Shown: positions 1 through 9,048, counted from the stretch's first letter. The stretch: DNA of 64,000 bases from Mycolicibacterium tokaiense (GCF_010725885.1 NZ_AP022600.1:5952001-6016000), one strand, 5' to 3'. Program-made: numbers and translations. The notes: generated by a model not told the origin, from the letters alone.

Positions 1-19
1 CCGGTACGTCGTTGTGCGG

Positions 20-1510
20 TCACGGGGTTGCCACCTTGTCGGTTGTGTGCAGGGAATCGAAAAGCTGGTCCACGCGCCGCTTTTCGTCCACGCTGTGCGG
101 CATGGCGAAGGACACGACGATGTAGACGGCGACATTGACGGCCAGGGCCGCCACCCCGGAGGTCATGCCCCCGAGCACCGGGATGGCGATCGGGTACAGC
201 ACCTGCAGCACGCAGGCCGTGCCGAAACCGAGGACCATCGCGGCCACGGCGGCGGTGGCATTGCCTCGGCGCCAGAAGATTCCGAGGAACACCGTGGGCG
301 CCAGCTGCACGATGCCCTGGTACGACACCTGCGCCAGCGCCACCATGCCGGAGGACAGCGCATCCGTCGTCGCCACCGCGACCGCACCGGCCAGCAGCGT
401 CAGCACGCCGACCGAGATCTTGCCCCACCGAGGATCTTCCACGCGGGTGCCGCGAGCCACGCCCACCACGTCGTTGGCGATCTGGGCGCCCAGGGCCTGC
501 AGGTTGGCCCCGACGTTGCCCATGGTGGCGGCCAGTACGCACACCCCGGCCAGCGTCAGGATCACCGGTCCGCCGATGGAGGCCGTCAGGAACCACACCT
601 CGTCGGGGGCGTCGGCCACGCCGGGGTAGGTGGAGGCCGCCACGGCCAGCAGGCACAGTGACGAGCCGAAGATCAGCAGCAGCGGGGAGGCCATCACCGC
701 GGCGCGTTTGATGGTGTGGGTGCTGTTGGAGGCGAACAGCCGCACGAAGATGTCCGGCCAGCACCAGCCGCCGAGGGCGCCGGTGGCGATCAGCGAGAAC
801 AGGTACAGCGGGCCGTCGACGCTGCCGGGGCCGGGCAGGGTGAAGAACGCCGGGTCCACCTCGCCGAAGCCGTGCCCGTTGGTGAGCAGCCAGGTGAGCA
901 GGCCGAGGATCAGTACGGTGCCGATCAGGTAGGCGACGATGCCCTGCACGAAGTCGCTGATGACCAGGCCGCGGGCGCCCAGGCGCACCGTCCACCACTG
1001 CCGCGCGACCAGGACGCCGATGCCGATGAACGCCGCCCCCGCCGCGGGAACGGCGCCGAAGGACAGGTATTCGAACACCAGGGTCAGCGACTGCATGCCC
1101 AGCACAATCCACGGGAACGAGGCGATGACGCCGATGATGGCCGCGACCACCCGCACCGCGGTGGAGCCGTAGCGCAGGCCCAGCAGGTCAGCCTGGGTGC
1201 GCAGGTCGAATTGGCGGCCCCACTGGTGGACGGGCTTGGCCAGCAGGAACATCAGCACCACGGCCAGGATGGAGTAGGCCACGAAGTAGAAGCCGATGGC
1301 GCCGGCGCTGGCCGCGTATCCGGCGAAGGCGATGAAGATGGTGCCGGGTAGCCAGGTGTTGACGAACGCCATGGACGAGAACATGGGGCCGAAAGAGCGC
1401 CCCGCCGTGGCGTATTCGCTGAAGTCGGCGCTGCCCTTGGTGCGTTGCAGCACCACCAGCAGCACGATGAGGAAAACGGCGACGCCGCCGTAGCCGATGA
1501 GGATCTCCAT
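20..1510 (-). CDS. Sodium:solute symporter family (SSS) transporter
   Basis: A 496-residue, almost wholly hydrophobic protein with roughly 13 membrane segments, the usual size and shape of SSS/SLC5-type cation-coupled symporters. It would take up a small organic solute, perhaps a monocarboxylate or sugar-like molecule, with Na+ across the inner membrane; the substrate cannot be read from the sequence. The ATG lies one base after the stop of the small membrane gene 1512-1721, with a GAGG ribosome site just upstream, so the two are co-transcribed and probably translationally coupled. The divergent LacI-type gene at 1830 and the palindrome at 1735-1756 suggest substrate-induced control. The 3' end is complete; the first 19 bases of the window contain nothing recognisable. 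Confidence 0.85.
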   Translation of the reverse strand: MEILIGYGGVAVFLIVLLVVLQRTKGSADFSEYATAGRSFGPMFSSMAFVNTWLPGTIFIAFAGYAASAGAIGFYFVAYSILAVVLMFLLAKPVHQWGRQFDLRTQADLLGLRYGSTAVRVVAAIIGVIASFPWIVLGMQSLTLVFEYLSFGAVPAAGAAFIGIGVLVARQWWTVRLGARGLVISDFVQGIVAYLIGTVLILGLLTWLLTNGHGFGEVDPAFFTLPGPGSVDGPLYLFSLIATGALGGWCWPDIFVRLFASNSTHTIKRAAVMASPLLLIFGSSLCLLAVAASTYPGVADAPDEVWFLTASIGGPVILTLAGVCVLAATMGNVGANLQALGAQIANDVVGVARGTRVEDPRWGKISVGVLTLLAGAVAVATTDALSSGMVALAQVSYQGIVQLAPTVFLGIFWRRGNATAAVAAMVLGFGTACVLQVLYPIAIPVLGGMTSGVAALAVNVAVYIVVSFAMPHSVDEKRRVDQLFDSLHTTDKVATP

Positions 1511-1511
1511 G

Positions 1512-1721
1512 TCAGTCCTCCCCCGCCGAGCTGTCGGCGCGGTACATGATCAGCAGTGAGAGCACGCCGATGACGCCGGTGATGAGGAAGAACCAGATCC
1601 CGTTCTGGCCGAGGTACCACGTCAACGGCGGGAAGAGCAGGATCACGAAGTTCAGGACGGCCAGGGCGACCACGATGGTCGCATTGCGGCGTTTCGCTGG
1701 GCGCGGTGCCTCGGTGGACAT
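1512..1721 (-). CDS. Small two-helix membrane protein partnering the SSS symporter
   Basis: Sixty-nine residues with a charged N terminus, two hydrophobic segments (about residues 16-33 and 42-58) and an acidic tail. Small two-helix proteins of the DUF3311 or YhdT kind often sit directly upstream of SSS symporters; the position here matches, though I cannot assign the family firmly. It is the first gene of the leftward operon, with GGAG about 9 bases ahead of the ATG, and its start lies only 13 bases from the palindromic operator. It is probably an accessory or assembly subunit of the symporter. Confidence 0.7.
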   Translation of the reverse strand: MSTEAPRPAKRRNATIVVALAVLNFVILLFPPLTWYLGQNGIWFFLITGVIGVLSLLIMYRADSSAGED

Positions 1722-1734
1722 TGATGTCTCCGTT

Positions 1735-1756
1735 CATGCCGGAACGTTCCGGCATG
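1735..1756. promoter_or_regulatory. Perfect 22-bp palindrome, probable LacI-family operator
   Basis: Positions 1735-1756 form an uninterrupted palindrome centred on AACGTT (half site CATGCCGGAAC). LacI/GalR repressors typically bind such sites with a central CG. It lies between the divergent symporter operon (start 1721) and the LacI-type gene (start 1830), where binding could repress both. Flanking GTCTC (1726-1730) and GAGAC (1760-1764) add a weaker outer inverted repeat. Binding by the adjacent regulator is inference. Confidence 0.75.
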
Positions 1757-1829
1757 TCTGAGACTCGCGCCACACCGGGGGTCTTGTCAAGGGGTGAGCG
1801 GCAATTTACGAGCTGGTTACGATGGCCGC

Positions 1830-2846
1830 ATGGCAGCGCGACGGGTGACGATCGTGGAGATTGCCCAGCGTGTCGGGTTGTCCAAGACGACGGTCTCCGA
1901 TGCGCTGCACGGCGGCGGCCGCGTGTCGCCGGCCACCGCGGCCAAGGTGGCCGCCGCGGCGCGCGAACTCGGCTACGTGACCAACCGGGCGGCGCGGCAG
2001 CTGCGCGGTCGCAGCGTCGGCGCGTTCGGCATCTACATCCCGCCGATCGCCAGGAACTTCAACTTCTACATGGAGTTCGCCTTCGGCGCGGCACACGGTT
2101 CGGCCGAGCACGACGCCGATCTGACGCTGTTTGCCCGCGACGCCGACGTGGGACCGCGGCACTTCCAGGTCGATGGCGTGCTGGCGGTGGACCCACTACC
2201 CGGCGATCCCATGCTGCAGCGGCTGGCCGATGCCGGCATCCCGATGGTGACCGCCGGGCGGCCACCCGAGGCGCTGGCGGATGCCGTGGCGGCGGTGATC
2301 GAAGCCCCGCACAGCGACCTGGCCCGCCTGGTGCTCGACCACCTGCACCAGTGTGGTTATCGCAGGCCGGCTTTCGTGGGATCGGATCGCCAGTTCTACT
2401 CGTCCTGGGCCGACGATGTGCGACAGAGCTATCTCGACTGGTGCGCAACATATTTGACTGAGCCGTCGGCTTGTGACTGCCCGCTGGATGCGACGGCGGA
2501 GGAACTCGGCGCGGCGGTACGGTCGGCCGTCGCGCCGACGGATGTCGACGCCCTGGTGTGCGCGCCGCAGGGTTTCGCCGGCCGGGCCATCGGCATCCTC
2601 GAGTCGGTGGACCGGCACGTCGGCCCCGGATTCGGGCTGGCGTCACTGAGTAGCGATCCGACAACGGAATTGAGCAATCAGCGGATCACCGCGGTGGACC
2701 TCGCGCCATGGACGTTCGGTCGGGAAGCGGTCAACCTGCTGGCCGCGGTGATCGCCGGGGAGCCCCGCCCGTACCTCAACCGCTTCGAGAAGGTCGCTAT
2801 CCGCAAGGCCGGCGAGTCGACCGGCCGACCGTGGGCGTCGGAGTAG
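1830..2846 (+). CDS. LacI/GalR-family transcriptional regulator
   Basis: A 338-residue regulator. Residues 5-55 form the LacI-type helix-turn-helix with the hallmark TTVSDAL recognition helix and the hinge-region pattern that ends NRAARQLRGR; the rest is a periplasmic-binding-protein-like effector domain. It would sense the substrate of the divergent symporter and control that operon and itself through the palindrome at 1735-1756. I prefer the ATG at 1830, which puts the DNA-binding domain at the usual distance from the N terminus; an in-frame GTG at 1794 would add 12 residues and lie close to the operator. The effector is unknown. Confidence 0.85.
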   Translation: MAARRVTIVEIAQRVGLSKTTVSDALHGGGRVSPATAAKVAAAARELGYVTNRAARQLRGRSVGAFGIYIPPIARNFNFYMEFAFGAAHGSAEHDADLTLFARDADVGPRHFQVDGVLAVDPLPGDPMLQRLADAGIPMVTAGRPPEALADAVAAVIEAPHSDLARLVLDHLHQCGYRRPAFVGSDRQFYSSWADDVRQSYLDWCATYLTEPSACDCPLDATAEELGAAVRSAVAPTDVDALVCAPQGFAGRAIGILESVDRHVGPGFGLASLSSDPTTELSNQRITAVDLAPWTFGREAVNLLAAVIAGEPRPYLNRFEKVAIRKAGESTGRPWASE

Positions 2847-2870
2847 GAAACGGGCTCCACCATGTCATCC

Positions 2871-2901
2871 CCATAGCTTCACGCTATGGAGTGCATTCCA
2901 T
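2871..2901. promoter_or_regulatory. Two overlapping inverted repeats ahead of the dimethylformamidase-like operon
   Basis: The 236-bp gap between the LacI-type gene and the hydrolase carries CCATAGC-N5-GCTATGG at 2871-2889 (perfect 7-bp arms), overlapping a 16-base near-palindrome ATGGAGTGCATTCCAT at 2886-2901. They sit about 180 bases upstream of the GTG at 3083 and could be operators for a regulator encoded elsewhere, or the first could end the LacI transcript. No T-run follows, so a terminator is less likely. A weak CTGAT/ATCAG hairpin also lies near 2940. Confidence 0.4.
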
Positions 2902-3082
2902 TTCACCCCGTTGTCCTGTATGGCGAAGCTCCCTAAGCTGATTTTTCATCAGGTACGGCCCGCGGAGCTGAATGCGCTGAGCACCAGCGCAGTTCATCAC
3001 TCGCAGAATCGATGTGGACGTTTTCTCCTCTGTCGTCGATCGAGTTGAGGGCATCTCCCGCCGACCGCACAAAGGAGCAGAC

Positions 3083-5230
3083 GTGACACTGATCGGATAC
3101 CTGGACCACCTCAGCTGTCGAGCCGGAGACCAACTTTCGGTGCGTGCGTCCAGCGACCACACCGACGTCCACCTCGACCTTGTCCGCCTGCTGCATGGTG
3201 ACGAGAATCCCTCTGGCCCAGGGTTTCTCATCGAACAATGTGAGAGCGTCGAAGTGCACACATTCCAGGGAACGCTCCAGCAATGTCGGCCGGGGTCCTT
3301 CGCGTACAGCGAGGCAGTACTGAACGAGACTCCAGGAGCTGTCACCGTCGAGGTTCGCATCTGGCCCACCCTGCCGGCGGACGGTCGGCGTCAAGGCGTT
3401 GTGAGTGTCGTGGATCGCCATGGATCATGTGTGGCTGCCGTGGCTGTGGACGAAGAAGGCCGAGTCGTCGTCGTGAGCCGCGACGCGGTGATGATCAAGA
3501 CAACGGCACGCCTGCGGCCCCGCCGGTGGTATGAGATCACTGCAAGCTGGGACGAGAACCGTAGCGAGCTCACGTTGACCGCCCTCGAGCCGTTGGCCGG
3601 TGATCTCGCCTCGGAGCGGCTGGCCGGCCCGGGCGTGCGACTCGAGGGCAGTTCAGGTGTGTTGGCGGCCGCCCTCTCGGTCGAGGATCACGGGTCGTCC
3701 CTCAGCGGCACCGGTGTGTACAACGGCAAGATCGAGAACCCCCGGCTCAGTAGAGGCGCCGACTGCCTGCTGCACTGGGCGTTCGAAGTGGACAGCGGCA
3801 CCCAACGTACCGGCGACCGCAGCGGGAACGGCCACCACGCACGTCTGGTCAACTTTCCCACCAGGTCGGTCACGAGCAGCGCGTTCGACGGCACAGCGCA
3901 GAGGGTCGGCGACGATCCATCCCAGTACGCGGCCATCCACTTTCACGATGACGACCTTCTCGATGCGGGCTGGGAGGTCAGCGCCACAGTCGACGTCCCG
4001 CTCGCGGTGCCACCCGGTATCTATGCGATCAGGCTTCAGGGCGGTGGCGAAACTGACTACATCCCCTTCGTGTTGCGACGACCCGAAACAGACCGCAGTG
4101 CCCCGAGAACGCTTCTCGTCCTGCCTACGTACACCTACGTGGCGTACGCGAACGAACGGCTGATTCAGGGAAAGGATTTCGAGGGAGCGGGTTTACTCGA
4201 TCATCAGGTCAACGCAACCTCACATGATCGGCTACTGGCTGCCCACCCCGAGTGGGGAGCAAGCCTGTACGACCTGCACCGTGATGGCTCGGGAACGTGC
4301 TACTCGAGCCACCGGCGGCCAGTACCCAACCTCCGACCCGACTACCGGTCGTGGCTTCAGAACGCGCCGCGGCACTTGGCTGCCGAGTTGTACACCAGCA
4401 GGCTGCTCGAGATGCTGGGCATCGACTTCGATGTGATCACCGACCACGACATCGCCGCTGAAGGCTCGGCGGCCCTGCGCGGGTATGACGTGATCATCAC
4501 CGGATCCCATCCCGAGTACTGCAGCGGCACGATGCTCGATGCGTTCGAGAACCACCTGGGCACCGGCGGTTCACTGCTCTACCTGGGTGGCAACGGCTTC
4601 TACTGGGTGACGTCGGCGGACCCAGAGCGCAGCGACGTACTGGAAGTGCGCCGGTGGGGCGGCATCCGGGCCTGGGAGGCCGGCCCCGGAGAATTTCACC
4701 ATTCGACCAGCGGGGAGCTCGGGGGGCTGTGGCGCTACCGGGGTCGCGCGCCGAACAAAGTTGTCGGTGTCGGAATGAGCAGCCAGGGCTGGGACGCGAA
4801 AGCATCCGCATTTCGTCGGCGGGAGGTGTCGTTCGACCCGCTGTACTCATGGGTGTTCGACGGGATCACAGACGATCTGATCGGCGATTTCGGTCTCATC
4901 ATGGACGGCACCAGCGGGGACGAGATCGACCGATTCGACGTCGCTCTCGGCAGCCCGCCGAACGGCGTTGTCCTCGCCACCTCGACGCCGCACAGCGCCC
5001 ATTACAAACTGACCGTCGAGGACGTGCCGATGCTGACCGCCGGGCTTGAGGGCGGTTCCTGCAGCGATGTTCGCTCTGACATGGTGCTGATCGAGCAGGC
5101 ATCGGGTGGAGCAGTCTTTTCGGTCGGCTCCATTTGCTTCTCTGGTGCCTTCCCCGTCAACAACTTCGACAACAACATCACGCGCCTGGTCTCCAACGTA
5201 CTCACGAACTTCTTGTCGCGGCCCCGTTGA
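3083..5230 (+). CDS. N,N-dimethylformamidase large-subunit-like amidohydrolase
   Basis: A 715-residue protein resembling the large (beta) subunit of N,N-dimethylformamidase. Residues about 85-275 look like a LamG/concanavalin-type beta-sandwich; the C-terminal half carries the enzyme domain. The known enzyme has a mononuclear iron held by two tyrosines and one carboxylate. Here Tyr355 (in TYTYVAYANE), Tyr396 (SLYDLH) and Glu478 (in SHPEY, with His476 beside it) have the spacing I recall for that site, so it is probably an active iron amidohydrolase. The GTG at 3083 is chosen because AAAGGAG precedes it; an upstream ATG at 3014 lacks a ribosome site. No small alpha subunit is seen nearby. A ribose-type importer follows directly, so the substrate is probably an imported amide. 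The real substrate is unknown. Confidence 0.75.
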   Translation: MTLIGYLDHLSCRAGDQLSVRASSDHTDVHLDLVRLLHGDENPSGPGFLIEQCESVEVHTFQGTLQQCRPGSFAYSEAVLNETPGAVTVEVRIWPTLPADGRRQGVVSVVDRHGSCVAAVAVDEEGRVVVVSRDAVMIKTTARLRPRRWYEITASWDENRSELTLTALEPLAGDLASERLAGPGVRLEGSSGVLAAALSVEDHGSSLSGTGVYNGKIENPRLSRGADCLLHWAFEVDSGTQRTGDRSGNGHHARLVNFPTRSVTSSAFDGTAQRVGDDPSQYAAIHFHDDDLLDAGWEVSATVDVPLAVPPGIYAIRLQGGGETDYIPFVLRRPETDRSAPRTLLVLPTYTYVAYANERLIQGKDFEGAGLLDHQVNATSHDRLLAAHPEWGASLYDLHRDGSGTCYSSHRRPVPNLRPDYRSWLQNAPRHLAAELYTSRLLEMLGIDFDVITDHDIAAEGSAALRGYDVIITGSHPEYCSGTMLDAFENHLGTGGSLLYLGGNGFYWVTSADPERSDVLEVRRWGGIRAWEAGPGEFHHSTSGELGGLWRYRGRAPNKVVGVGMSSQGWDAKASAFRRREVSFDPLYSWVFDGITDDLIGDFGLIMDGTSGDEIDRFDVALGSPPNGVVLATSTPHSAHYKLTVEDVPMLTAGLEGGSCSDVRSDMVLIEQASGGAVFSVGSICFSGAFPVNNFDNNITRLVSNVLTNFLSRPR

Positions 5231-5277
5231 TTCGTGCTGTTCACGTGTCGAACGGCCGCACCCTTGAGAGGAACATC

Positions 5278-6300
5278 ATGAAAGAAGCTGTCCAGCAACA
5301 GATCAGACGAGTATTCGGCGCTGCCGTCGTGGCCGGCACCGCACTCGCATTGTCGGGCTGCTCCGGAGTGCAGTTGGACGGACCGGCCGGCGGAGATGCT
5401 GCCGACTGCGAACGCAAACCCGAAAAGGTCATCGGAATCGACTACCCGCTGACCCAGCTGTCCATTTTCAACAGTCTCAAATCGTTTGCCGAGGAACGCG
5501 CAGAGCAACGGGGGTATGAACTGCTGTTCACCGCCGCCAACGGCGATGTACAGCGCCAAGCCGAGCAGGTACAGACCTGGGTCACCCAACAGGTTCCGGC
5601 CATCACCACGTTCGCGCTGGAAACATCGTCGATGGAACCCATCGCGCGGGAAGCCCGTGCCAACTGCACGGTCGTCGTCGCCTATGCGAGTCAGCTCGAG
5701 AACCAGGACGGCTACGTCGGACTGTCTCTCGAGCAGAGCGGGCGCCTACTGGGAGAACAGGCACTCGCCTGGGCGCGGACACAGACGCAGCCTGTCAAGG
5801 CACTGATTTTGAACAACCGTGATCTGCAGGGTGGCATCCTGCGCGACGACGGGCTTCAGGCGACCTTTCCCGGGGGCGAGGGCAATATCGAGATCGTCGC
5901 GACGCAGAAGGCCGGCTCGCGCGAGGAGGGCGAAGAAGTCACTCGTACTGTGCTGCAGGCGCATCCCGATCTGAACATGGTTCTCGCCTTCAACGACGAC
6001 GGGGCCATCGGCGCATACCAGGCGTTCGTCAACGCCGGCATCGCGCAAGACGCCCCGAACGTCTTCATCGGTGGCCAGGACGGGTCCGAGGAAGCGCTGC
6101 AGCTGGTTGCCCAGGGCGGAATCCTGCGGACCACCGTGGCTCTCGCCATCCGCGACGTGGGATACGCCATGGTCGACGTGCCTGCCGACATCCTCGAAGG
6201 CGAAAACCCCGACGCCGCATCTCTGGAACTCGGACTGATCGCGATCACTGCCGACAGCCCAGAAATCAACGGGTTGCTGGATGACTATGCCAACCGGTGA
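5278..6300 (+). CDS. ABC importer solute-binding lipoprotein (RbsB-like)
   Basis: A 340-residue exported binding protein. The N terminus has a basic start, a hydrophobic segment and a lipobox ending LALSGC (Cys28), so it is probably a lipoprotein. The body fits the Peripla_BP_4 (ribose/galactose-type) fold, with the family-like IGGQDGSEEAL stretch near residues 263-273. It would deliver its ligand to the ATPase and permease encoded next. The start at 5278 has GAGAGG seven bases upstream; the 48-codon upstream extension has no such site. The gene overlaps the ATPase gene by 20 bases. The ligand is unknown, but the upstream amidase-like enzyme hints at an amide or formamide. Confidence 0.87.
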   Translation: MKEAVQQQIRRVFGAAVVAGTALALSGCSGVQLDGPAGGDAADCERKPEKVIGIDYPLTQLSIFNSLKSFAEERAEQRGYELLFTAANGDVQRQAEQVQTWVTQQVPAITTFALETSSMEPIAREARANCTVVVAYASQLENQDGYVGLSLEQSGRLLGEQALAWARTQTQPVKALILNNRDLQGGILRDDGLQATFPGGEGNIEIVATQKAGSREEGEEVTRTVLQAHPDLNMVLAFNDDGAIGAYQAFVNAGIAQDAPNVFIGGQDGSEEALQLVAQGGILRTTVALAIRDVGYAMVDVPADILEGENPDAASLELGLIAITADSPEINGLLDDYANR

Positions 6301-7807
6301 TGCGCCCGAATCCGGCCTCCGGATACGAGATCTGAGGAAGAGCTACGCAGACGTCAGTGTGCTCCGCGGGGTCGACTTGCGGACAGGCTCCGGGCAGGTG
6401 CATGCGCTACTCGGACCCAACGGCGCCGGAAAGTCGACGCTCATCAAGTGCTTGTCGGGCGGCACTACGCCGACGAGCGGGGAGATTCATCTCGATGGTG
6501 AAGCGCTGGTGGAGCTGACCCCGCGCAGGGCGGCCGCTGCCGGGGTGGCCGTGGTCCACCAACACCTGAGCCTGGTCGACACCCTCTCGGTCACGGACAA
6601 TCTCTTCCTCGGCCAGGAAGACGTCCGCTTCGGCCTCACTCGGCGCCGCGCGCAACAACGGGAGGCGCGCGCCCTCCTCGATCGGTTCGGCATCGACGTC
6701 GACGAACGGGACACCGTGGGAAACCTGCCGATGGGCGTGAAGCAGTTGATCGAAATTGCCAAGGCCTGGCACCGCAGCGAGGTGAAGCTGCTGATCCTCG
6801 ACGAGCCCACCGCCTCGTTGTCAGAAGCCGAGACCAACCGGCTGTTCGCGGAAGTCACGAGATTGCGCGACGCCGGTGCAACGATCATCTACACCACGCA
6901 CCGGCTTCCGGAAGTCTTCGAGATCGCCGATGCCGTAACGGTGTTACGCGATGGCGTGGTCGTACTCTCCGGTGGGGTTCGAGCGTTGTCGACCGACGAG
7001 TTGGTCTCTGCGATCTCCGCCGGCGGCGTCCGCAGCGAGCGGAGGGTCTCCAGGTCGACAGGTGAGAACGTGATGCTCGAGGGGCAAGCGCTGGAGGGCC
7101 GAAACTTCGGACCCATTGATTTTGCAGTTCACGCTGGGGAAATCGTCGGACTGTATGGTGTTCTCGGATCCGGGCGGACCTCCATTCTGGAAACGATCGC
7201 AGGCCGGTTTCCCACCACCGGTGGAAGTCTCTCCCTCGCCGCTCATCATGTGCGCGCCAACGGTCCCCGAGCGCGCATAGCAGACGGAGTGATGCTGGTC
7301 CCGGCTGACCGCGCCCGCCAGGCTCTGTGGTCAGAACTGGACGCCGCAAGCAACATACTTCTGCCGTCGATGTCCCGACTCGCTCGGTACGGCCTCCGGA
7401 GCAGCAAGCGCGAGCGGCGCGAATTCCACCGTCTGGCAGAGCAAGTCGATCTTCAGCCGCTCGCGTTTTCGCGACCGGGTGGCCAGTTCTCGGGCGGTAA
7501 TCAGCAGAAGCTGGTCATTGCACGTTGGCTGGGACGCAGCCGAGAACTGCGCGTTCTGCTGCTGGACGAACTCACCCAGGGTGTCGACGTGGGTGCCCGG
7601 CGCAAGATCTACGAGACCCTCTACGCATTGGCAGCCGAGGGGGTCGCAGTGCTGTTCGCATCGACAGACGCTGCGGAAGTCGCACTCGTGGCCGACCGCG
7701 CTCTGGTCATCGACCGCGGTGTGGTCCGCGGTGAGTTGGCAGATGACGAACTGACCGAGGAGAACCTCATCAGGCAAACCCATCAATTCGTGGGAGCTAC
7801 ACAGTGA
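6281..7807 (+). CDS. Sugar-type ABC importer ATPase with two nucleotide-binding domains (RbsA-like)
   Basis: A 508-residue protein with two ABC domains, as in RbsA/MglA. The first has Walker A GPNGAGKST (45-53), Walker B LLILDEPT (about 170) and a degenerate signature LPMGVKQ; the second has the usual altered P-loop GSGRTS (about 297), a clean signature SGGNQQK (about 403) and LLLDELTQGVDVG, where the normal Pro of DEP is Leu. It powers the permease at 7804-8853. Starts at 6281 or 6287 both fit; it overlaps the binding-protein gene by 20 bases and the permease start by four (GTGA). Confidence 0.88.
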   Translation: MTMPTGDAPESGLRIRDLRKSYADVSVLRGVDLRTGSGQVHALLGPNGAGKSTLIKCLSGGTTPTSGEIHLDGEALVELTPRRAAAAGVAVVHQHLSLVDTLSVTDNLFLGQEDVRFGLTRRRAQQREARALLDRFGIDVDERDTVGNLPMGVKQLIEIAKAWHRSEVKLLILDEPTASLSEAETNRLFAEVTRLRDAGATIIYTTHRLPEVFEIADAVTVLRDGVVVLSGGVRALSTDELVSAISAGGVRSERRVSRSTGENVMLEGQALEGRNFGPIDFAVHAGEIVGLYGVLGSGRTSILETIAGRFPTTGGSLSLAAHHVRANGPRARIADGVMLVPADRARQALWSELDAASNILLPSMSRLARYGLRSSKRERREFHRLAEQVDLQPLAFSRPGGQFSGGNQQKLVIARWLGRSRELRVLLLDELTQGVDVGARRKIYETLYALAAEGVAVLFASTDAAEVALVADRALVIDRGVVRGELADDELTEENLIRQTHQFVGATQ

Positions 7808-8853
7808 ACACCGTTCTGACACGAGACACCGCTACCGCCCCGGAGCCCCGGAGCTTGTCTCGACTCATCGAACTGAGCACGCGGGCAGCGCTGATACTCG
7901 GGCTCGCAGTGCTTGTCGTCTACTTCTCGCTCGGCTCCGAGCTGTTCCTGACGATGGGCAACTTCCGCACCATCGCGCTGTCGAGCGCAATTCTGCTCAT
8001 CGTCGCCGTGCCTCAGGCAATACTCGTGATCCAGGGATACGTGGATCTGTCCGTCGGGTCCATTGTCGGCCTCAGCGGTGTGATCACAGGGCTTCTCATT
8101 GTCGACCATGGTGTCGCTTGGTGGATCGCGGTGCTTGCGGGTGTCTGCATCGGTGTGGTGGCCGGCGCACTGAACGGCCTCCTGGTCGCGGTGACCGCAC
8201 TGAGTCCCATCATCGTGACCCTCGGCACTTTGCAGGCGTATCGGGGCATCACCCAGGCCCTGAAAGACGGGCCTCCGGCGGGCTTCGGGATGGACATGCA
8301 ACTGTTGGGCCGCGGCGTCCTCGGGGGTGTTCCCGTTCCGGTCTGGATCGCGCTGCTCGTGTTCGCCGTCGGCGCGGTGTTCCTGTATCGAACACCGTCG
8401 GGACGCTATTCCTATGCCATCGGGGTGAACAAGGAAGCCGCGTTCCTCTCGGGCATCCCCACCCGCACACTCCCACTGCTCACCTACGCCGCGTCGGGGG
8501 CCGCTGCGGGCATCGGCGGCGTGCTGCTCGCCGCACGCCTGGACAGCGCGCCCCCATCGACGTTGGGTGCGGGCTTCGAACTCGACGTGCTCACCGCTGT
8601 CCTGCTCGGTGGAGTCGCGTTCAGCGGAGGCCGCGGGACGGTGGTCGGTGTGCTCGTCGGAGTGGCATTCCTCGGTGTGCTGCGAAACGGCATGACCTTG
8701 ATGAACGTCCCCTACTTCACCCAGGCCATCGCGACGGGCGCGGCGTTGATCGTCGGTGCGTCGCTGGACCATCTGAGTCGTCGATCCCGTTCGCGCACGC
8801 TTGTCGGCAAGCGTTCTGTCGCAGATGTCAGCCGACCGACGGACCCCAGGTGA
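7804..8853 (+). CDS. ABC importer permease (RbsC-like, BPD_transp_2)
   Basis: A 349-residue membrane protein with about eight to ten hydrophobic segments after a 20-residue cytoplasmic start, matching RbsC-type permeases, including GYVDLSVGS near residue 79 and a later LLGGVAFSGGRGT. The GTG start overlaps the ATPase stop in GTGA, so translation is coupled. It probably works as a homodimer with the RbsA-like ATPase. Its 3' end overlaps by 26 bases the end of the small leftward gene 8828-8995. Confidence 0.88.
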   Translation: MNTVLTRDTATAPEPRSLSRLIELSTRAALILGLAVLVVYFSLGSELFLTMGNFRTIALSSAILLIVAVPQAILVIQGYVDLSVGSIVGLSGVITGLLIVDHGVAWWIAVLAGVCIGVVAGALNGLLVAVTALSPIIVTLGTLQAYRGITQALKDGPPAGFGMDMQLLGRGVLGGVPVPVWIALLVFAVGAVFLYRTPSGRYSYAIGVNKEAAFLSGIPTRTLPLLTYAASGAAAGIGGVLLAARLDSAPPSTLGAGFELDVLTAVLLGGVAFSGGRGTVVGVLVGVAFLGVLRNGMTLMNVPYFTQAIATGAALIVGASLDHLSRRSRSRTLVGKRSVADVSRPTDPR

Positions 8854-8995
8854 TCCGCAGATAGGGTCCGGCACCCTCGTTCGGATCCCGGGGCGTCTCG
8901 TTGTCCTCGGACGCATCGACGGTCTCGACCATGTCCTCGGGGTCGATGGGCTGCGGTAAGCGCCGGTACTTGGCGCGGGGGTCATCGTCTGTCAT
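8828..8995 (-). CDS. Small acidic protein, 55 residues
   Basis: A short open frame that begins MTDDDPRAKYRRLPQPIDP and ends LRITWGPSVG. An AAGGAG ribosome site lies six bases ahead of the ATG, and the composition (acidic centre, conserved-looking ends) is that of a real protein, not a shadow frame. It is soluble, with no signal or membrane segment. It follows the leftward WXG/EspC-like operon after a 134-bp gap that contains a long inverted repeat, and overlaps the permease gene tail to tail by 26 bases. I recognise no function. Confidence 0.65.
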   Translation of the reverse strand: MTDDDPRAKYRRLPQPIDPEDMVETVDASEDNETPRDPNEGAGPYLRITWGPSVG

Positions 8996-9048
8996 CTCGG
9001 CTCCTTGCTGATCAGACGGCGTTCATGCGTCAGCATACGGGCCCGAAG

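Noticed and set aside
5134..5277. Longer N terminus for the RbsB-like protein
   Set aside because: It would bury the signal peptide and lipobox inside the protein; the ATG at 5278 has a good ribosome site.
7783..8985. 400-codon open frame on the minus strand opposite the RbsC-like permease
   Set aside because: Arg/Gln/His-rich translation with no recognisable motif; it is the mirror of a well-supported membrane protein in high-G+C DNA.
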